From Actinomycetota bacterium (GTDB lineage Bacteria > Actinomycetota > Acidimicrobiia > Acidimicrobiales > CADCSY01): a DNA stretch of 35,756 nt. Positions 32,251 to 35,756 of the stretch are shown here, piece after piece. The stretch lies in contig JAHWJI010000014.1 in the NCBI GenBank assembly GCA_019348495.1, positions 1 to 35,756 on the forward strand, in the 5' to 3' direction. Each line of letters opens with the position of its first letter. Positions within the stretch are counted from its first letter, which is position 1. Under the pieces are notes generated by a model that was given only the letters and a program-made list of their open reading frames with translations, searched no databases and was not told the origin of the DNA. Made by a program: the position numbers and the translations under genes.

Positions 32251-32742
32251 GTGACCGGCGCCGGTCACCGGGGTGAGGACCCCCTGGGGGACGACCTCCA
32301 GGCTGTCACCCACCTGCTCGGCCGTGCTCCCCGGGCGCCGTTCGAGGTGGTGGTGCGCTCGCGGGGTGGCGAGCCCGTGGTCATCCGCAACGCCCCCCTC
32401 CTCGCCGACGGCACGCCCATGCCCACGCGGTACTGGTTGGTCGGAACGCCCGAGCGCCAGGCGGTCGGCCGGCTGGAGTCGTGCGGAGGTGTGCGGGCGG
32501 CCGAGCAGGCCGTCGGGCCCGCCGCCTTGGGTGAGGCCCATGGGCGCTACGCCGCCGAGCGCGACGCTGCGCTACCGGAGGGCTACCTGGGACCCCGTCC
32601 TTCCGGCGGGGTGGGGGGCACCCGCAGAGGGGTGAAGTGCCTGCACGCCCACTACGCCTGGTACCTGGCGGGGGGTGACGATCCCGTGGGCCGGTGGGTG
32701 GCGTCCATGCTCGCCGACGTCGTGCCGGCACGCCCGACATGA
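32251..32742 (+). CDS. DUF501-family protein
   Basis: A 163-residue member of DUF501, an actinobacterial family usually found between ftsB/eno and ppx. Features are LGRAPRAPFEVVVR near residues 23-36, PTRYWLVG near 58-65, the helical region and the signature GVKCLHAHYAWYLAGGDDPVG near 127-147. The Cys-His-His set there may bind metal, but function is not established. GTG 32251 follows the CBM48-like gene by 9 bases. Its stop overlaps the ppx start (ATGA), a coupling widely kept in this lineage. Confidence 0.88.
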   Translation: MTGAGHRGEDPLGDDLQAVTHLLGRAPRAPFEVVVRSRGGEPVVIRNAPLLADGTPMPTRYWLVGTPERQAVGRLESCGGVRAAEQAVGPAALGEAHGRYAAERDAALPEGYLGPRPSGGVGGTRRGVKCLHAHYAWYLAGGDDPVGRWVASMLADVVPARPT

Positions 32743-33671
32743 CGGTTCCGCCTGTCGCCGCCATCGACTGCGGGACCAACTCCACGCGACTGCTCGTGGG
32801 CCGAGACGGCGGCGCACGCCGGCTGCAGACCCTCGAGCGCCGGGCGGTCATCACCCGCCTGGGTGCCGGCGTCGACGCCACCGGCGTGCTCGACGCTGCC
32901 GCCGTGGACCGCACGCTGCAGGTCCTCGGGGAGTACCGCAGGATCGTCGACGACCACGGGGTCGAGCGGGTCCGCCTGTCGGCGACCTCGGCCGCCCGGG
33001 ACGCGGCCAACCGAGAGGAGCTGTTCTCGGGTGTGGAAGGTGTGCTCGGGATGGCGCCCGAGCTGCTCTCGGGTGACGAAGAGGCCAGGTTGTCGTTCCT
33101 CGGCGCCACCGCCGAGCTCGACCCGGGATCGGGCCCGTTCCTGGTGGTCGACATTGGCGGCGGCTCCACGGAGTTCGCCGTGGGTGACGCCAGGGACGGC
33201 CCCGAGGGGGTCATCTCGGTCGACGTGGGCTGCGTGCGCCTGACCGAGCAGTACCTGCACCGCGATCCCCCTGCGCCCGAGGAGCTGAGCGCGGCCATCT
33301 CCGTGGTCGAGGCCCACCTCGACGACGTGGTGCGGGAGCTGCCGACGTCCCGGGGGGCGGCGCTGATGGTCGGCCTGGCCGGGACCGTCACCACCGTGGC
33401 CGCCGTGGAGTTGGGCGTGGCCTACGACCGCGACCGGATCCACCACTTCCGCTTGAGCCGGGCGGCGGCCGAGGACGTGTTCCGCACACTCGCCACCGAG
33501 GCTCGTCGCGACCGGATCCACAACCCGGGGCTGGAGGAGGCTCGAGCCGGCGTGATCGTGGGTGGGTGTTGTGCCCTCGTCGCCATCATGCGCTACTTCG
33601 ACGTCGGCGAGCTCCTGGTGTCGGAGGCCGACATCCTCGACGGGATGGCGCGCAGCCTGTTGTTCAGCTGA
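32739..33671 (+). CDS. ppx: Ppx/GppA phosphatase (exopolyphosphatase)
   Basis: A 310-residue short-form Ppx/GppA protein of the ASKHA fold, which removes phosphate from polyphosphate or pppGpp. The phosphate-1 loop is AAIDCGTNSTRLLV (residues 7-20), followed by RLSATSAARDAANR, the catalytic Glu region LLSGDEEARLSF and phosphate-2 VVDIGGGSTEFAV. GLAGTVTTVAAVELG lies in the second lobe. The short form lacks the HD-type C-terminal domain of enterobacterial enzymes, as is normal in actinobacteria. It begins inside the DUF501 stop codon. Confidence 0.92.
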   Translation: MTVPPVAAIDCGTNSTRLLVGRDGGARRLQTLERRAVITRLGAGVDATGVLDAAAVDRTLQVLGEYRRIVDDHGVERVRLSATSAARDAANREELFSGVEGVLGMAPELLSGDEEARLSFLGATAELDPGSGPFLVVDIGGGSTEFAVGDARDGPEGVISVDVGCVRLTEQYLHRDPPAPEELSAAISVVEAHLDDVVRELPTSRGAALMVGLAGTVTTVAAVELGVAYDRDRIHHFRLSRAAAEDVFRTLATEARRDRIHNPGLEEARAGVIVGGCCALVAIMRYFDVGELLVSEADILDGMARSLLFS

Positions 33672-33755
33672 TCACCGCTCGAGGTTCGCCGACCGGAGGT
33701 GACGGCTCCGGCTGCCATGCGCTAGACACGTGGGCAGTCCCCCGAGGAGGTCCCC

Positions 33756-34271
33756 ATGACCCGTCCGTCGCGCGCCGTCGTCGCCGTGCTCACCGCTGCG
33801 TTGCTGAGCCTGGCCGCTCCATCGTTCGCCGCTGCCCCAGCCGGTGCCCACCCTCGCTCCCAGGCCGATATCTCGGCCACGGCCAGGCGATCGTCCCCGC
33901 CGCGCCCGGCCACGGCGGCGAGGTCGATCCTGAAGCTCATCAACCACGAGCGGGCTGCCGCCGGCCTTGACGAGCTGACCGTCGATCCGGCCCTGGCCGA
34001 GATCGCGGCGACGTGGTCGAGGAGGATGGCGAGGTCGAATCGCCTGGCCCACAACCCGTCCCTGCGTGCCCAGGTGTCCGAGGCGGCACCCGGTTGGCGG
34101 CGCCTGGGCGAGAACGTCGGCTTCGGTTCCGACGTCACCACGCTCCATCGGGCCTTCATGGCCTCGGCCGGCCACCGCGGCAACGTCCTCGGCAACTTCG
34201 ACCGGATCGGGATCGGCGTCGTGGTGGCCAACGGCCGCACCTGGGTGACGGTCGACTTCGTCCGGTCCTAG
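33756..34271 (+). CDS. Secreted CAP-domain (SCP-like) protein
   Basis: A 171-residue exported protein: a signal peptide (AVVAVLTAALLSLAAPSFA), a short basic linker, then a CAP domain from about residue 55. Domain signatures are LINHERAAAGLDELTVDPALAEIA, LAHNPSL, RLGENVGFG, AFMASAGHRGNVLGN and IGIGVVVANGRTWVTVDF. The His/Glu residues of the CAP cavity are present. Function of bacterial CAP proteins is mostly unknown. A strong ribosome site (GAGGAGG) lies 5 bases before ATG 33756. A hairpin at 34350-34373 follows. Confidence 0.9.
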   Translation: MTRPSRAVVAVLTAALLSLAAPSFAAAPAGAHPRSQADISATARRSSPPRPATAARSILKLINHERAAAGLDELTVDPALAEIAATWSRRMARSNRLAHNPSLRAQVSEAAPGWRRLGENVGFGSDVTTLHRAFMASAGHRGNVLGNFDRIGIGVVVANGRTWVTVDFVRS

Positions 34272-34349
34272 AGGCTGCGCCGACAGGCGCTGGCGTGGCC
34301 CAAGGGGTGCGCCGGCGAGCCGCCAGGAGCGGGGGGCCGGGTCCTGCGC

Positions 34350-34373
34350 GACTCGGCGGCAAGCCGCCGAGTC
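34350..34373 (+). terminator. Hairpin terminator after the CAP gene
   Basis: GACTCGGCGGC and GCCGCCGAGTC form a perfect 11-base stem around AA. It stands between the CAP gene and the promoter of the GNAT gene. No T-tract follows, as is usual in very GC-rich genomes. Confidence 0.6.
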
Positions 34374-34404
34374 CGATGGGAGGCAACCGGTAGGGGCATG
34401 CTCC

Positions 34405-34410
34405 TAGTAT
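34405..34410 (+). promoter_or_regulatory. -10 box TAGTAT for the GNAT gene
   Basis: TAGTAT is followed after eight bases by GTG 34419, giving a leaderless or one- to two-base-leader transcript. Confidence 0.55.
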
Positions 34411-34418
34411 CAGGGGTC

Positions 34419-35048
34419 GTGTCCACGGCGACCCACGAGGAGCCGGCAGTCCTGTGGGGAGCGCGCGTGCACCTGCGTTGCCTCACTCCTGACGATTTCA
34501 GCGACTGGCAGGCGGTGCGCCTCCGTAGTCACGCCTGGCTCACCCCGTGGGAGCCGAGTCGGCCAGCGGGCTCACCGGACATCATCCGCAACCGCTCTGC
34601 CTTCGCCACCCGGTGTCGCGCCCGCGAGCGGGAGCGCCAGATGGGCACCGGCTACGGCTTCGGGATCTTCGCCGGGCGCCGGCTCTGTGGCGAGATCAAT
34701 CTCAACGGCGTGCAGCGGGGCCCGTTCCAGAGCGCCTATGTGGGCTACTGGATCGACCAGGACTGTGCCGGCAACGGCTATGTCCCCGAGGCCTTGGTGG
34801 TGCTGGCCCGGTTCGCCTTCGAAGACCTCGTCCTGCACCGCCTCCAGGTGGCCATCGTCCCCCGGAACCGACCCAGCCGCCGGGTGGTGGAGAAGCTGGG
34901 GTTGCGCTGCGAGGGCACCGCCGAGCGCTACCTCGAGATCAACGGGGTGTGGGAGGACCACCTCCGCTTCGCCATCACCGCCGAGGAGTGGACGCAGCGT
35001 CGAGACGAGCTGTTGGAGCGGTGGGTGATCGGCCCCGGTCGTCTCTAG
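34419..35048 (+). CDS. GNAT acetyltransferase, RimJ/RimL type
   Basis: A 209-residue N-acetyltransferase. VHLRCLTPDDFSDW begins the RimJ-type N-terminus. FGIFAGRRLCGEINLNGV forms the central strands, VGYWIDQDCAGNGYVPEAL is the acetyl-CoA-binding region, and VAIVPRNRPSRRVVEKLGLRCEG the C-terminal family motif. Such enzymes modify ribosomal proteins, other N-termini or small amines; the target is unknown here. I chose GTG 34419 because of the promoter box; an upstream in-frame ATG at 34398 would start inside that promoter. Its stop TAG is the first half of the msrB promoter box. Confidence 0.88.
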   Translation: MSTATHEEPAVLWGARVHLRCLTPDDFSDWQAVRLRSHAWLTPWEPSRPAGSPDIIRNRSAFATRCRARERERQMGTGYGFGIFAGRRLCGEINLNGVQRGPFQSAYVGYWIDQDCAGNGYVPEALVVLARFAFEDLVLHRLQVAIVPRNRPSRRVVEKLGLRCEGTAERYLEINGVWEDHLRFAITAEEWTQRRDELLERWVIGPGRL

Positions 35049-35051
35049 CCT
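35046..35051 (+). promoter_or_regulatory. -10 box TAGCCT, leaderless promoter of msrB
   Basis: TAGCCT, then GGGCCC, then ATG 35058. The first three bases of the box are the GNAT stop codon. Confidence 0.55.
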
Positions 35052-35057
35052 GGGCCC

Positions 35058-35495
35058 ATGGCCAACGACACGGAACGATCCTCGGAGTCGCTCGACGAGC
35101 ATGTCCCCAGCACCGACGAGGAGTGGCGCCGGCGCCTGACGCCCGAGCAGTACGCCGTGGCCCGCCAGGGTGGCACCGAGCGGGCCTTCACCGGTGCCTA
35201 CTGGGACACCAAGCAGCCCGGGATCTATCGCTGTGTCGGCTGTGGCGCCGAGCTGTTCCGCTCCGACGAGAAGTACGACTCGGGAACGGGGTGGCCGAGC
35301 TTCTGGACGACGATCCACGACGACCGGGTCACCAAGGTGGTCGACCGCCATCTGGGGATGTCCCGCACCGAGGTGCGTTGTGCCCGCTGCGGCTCCCATC
35401 TGGGCCACGTGTTCGACGACGGGCCCCGCCCCACCGGCGAGCGCTATTGCATCAACTCCGCAGTCCTCGACCTCACCCCCGGCGAGTCCGGGTAG
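35058..35495 (+). CDS. msrB: Peptide-methionine (R)-S-oxide reductase
   Basis: A 145-residue MsrB, reducing the R form of methionine sulfoxide in proteins. Two zinc-binding CxxC pairs are at C59/C62 and C108/C111. The catalytic Cys is in [13 protein letters not shown] (C131). SGTGWPSFW and [10 protein letters not shown] are family signatures. All expected residues are present and the length is normal. The N-terminal 20 residues are acidic and probably disordered. It has its own leaderless promoter and sits upstream of tRNA-Leu. Confidence 0.95.
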   Translation: MANDTERSSESLDEHVPSTDEEWRRRLTPEQYAVARQGGTERAFTGAYWDTKQPGIYRCVGCGAELFRSDEKYDSGTGWPSFWTTIHDDRVTKVVDRHLGMSRTEVRCARCGSHLGHVFDDGPRPTGERYCINSAVLDLTPGESG

Positions 35496-35553
35496 CGACA
35501 GCCTCGACCCGAGCCATGACGTCGGGCACCCGAGGACGGCCAGGGGACCCATC

Positions 35554-35559
35554 TATCCT
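35554..35559 (+). promoter_or_regulatory. -10 box TATCCT for tRNA-Leu
   Basis: TATCCT lies six bases before the mature 5' end of the tRNA, with no other gene between it and msrB. Confidence 0.45.
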
Positions 35560-35565
35560 GGGTCC

Positions 35566-35649
35566 GCCGGCGTGGTGGAACGGTCAGACACGGTCCCCTT
35601 AAAAGGGACTGCCCTACGGGGCGTACGGGTTCGACTCCCGTCGCCGGCA
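35566..35649 (+). tRNA. tRNA-Leu (anticodon TAA)
   Basis: Class II tRNA of 84 bases with a long variable arm (TGCCCTACGGGGCG region). The acceptor arm is GCCGGCG/CGCCGGC (35566-35572 and 35642-35648), the anticodon loop CTTAAAA carries TAA, the T arm is ACGGG-TTCGACT-CCCGT and the discriminator is A, as required for leucine. CCA is not encoded. The last 107 bases of the window, after this tRNA, show nothing further. Confidence 0.95.
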
Positions 35650-35756
35650 CCTCCCGCCGCCGCCGGACCACCAGGGCCGCGGTCAGGCCACAGCCACGGT
35701 GGTGCCGGGCCGGGCGCTCCGCCGTGGCGCCCGGCTCGGCGGCGCCCCGTGTACCC

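Noticed and set aside
1-35756. CRISPR arrays, insertion sequences, prophage or toxin-antitoxin genes
   Set aside because: No spaced direct repeats, transposase motifs, terminal inverted repeats around genes or phage-type ORFs were seen.

Overview
The window is very GC-rich (roughly 70%), uses GTG starts freely, and has dense genes, many 4-base start/stop overlaps and no insertion sequences, phage genes or CRISPR array. Gene content (DUF501 next to ppx, sunset-domain protein, long LeuA, RsbW-like ATPase, DUF2071 protein) and a recurring TANNNT box 6 bases before the start codon point to a high-GC actinobacterium. I would guess the class Acidimicrobiia, but that is inference.

Layout. 1-2.3 kb: a minus-strand signalling operon (stand-alone receiver, membrane histidine kinase broken by four small indels, and the start of a NarL/LuxR-type regulator cut by the window edge). 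2.4-6.4 kb: serine biosynthesis and an aminotransferase (serC divergent from an AspC-type enzyme, then serA). 6.4-8 kb: secreted nuclease lipoprotein, ferredoxin and sunset-domain protein. 8-10.4 kb: leuA behind a short Leu-rich leader ORF and a terminator hairpin, that is, an apparent attenuator, with a coupled methyltransferase. 10.4-13.7 kb: poorly characterised membrane and lipid-type genes. 13.8-17.2 kb: ABC-F ATPase, SDR epimerase, and an ankyrin-repeat gene broken by four indels.

17.2-23.7 kb: a rhomboid protease, then a tight minus-strand operon of receiver-lysA-hom-thrC-apgM-like. The last gene is the obvious candidate for the otherwise missing homoserine kinase, so the operon would make lysine and threonine from the aspartate pathway. 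23.7-25.8 kb: tRNA-Arg(CCG), an RsbW-like ATPase with an extra C-terminal domain, a long convergent hairpin and an FNT-family channel.

25.9-30.2 kb: the most unusual part. One transcription unit encodes a metallophosphatase-like/radical SAM fusion followed by a PhnD-PhnE-PhnC ABC importer, with no recognisable C-P lyase or phosphonatase. The phosphatase-like half lacks several canonical metal ligands. A fragment of the radical SAM coding sequence is repeated (43 identical bases) in the intergenic region just upstream. 30.7-35.7 kb: acyl-CoA dehydrogenase-like protein, stand-alone CBM48-like protein, DUF501, ppx, a CAP-domain secreted protein, GNAT acetyltransferase, msrB and tRNA-Leu(TAA).

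Most upstream promoters I can place are of the leaderless kind (TANNNT-N6-start codon). All functions are read from sequence motifs and family knowledge; no database search was run.
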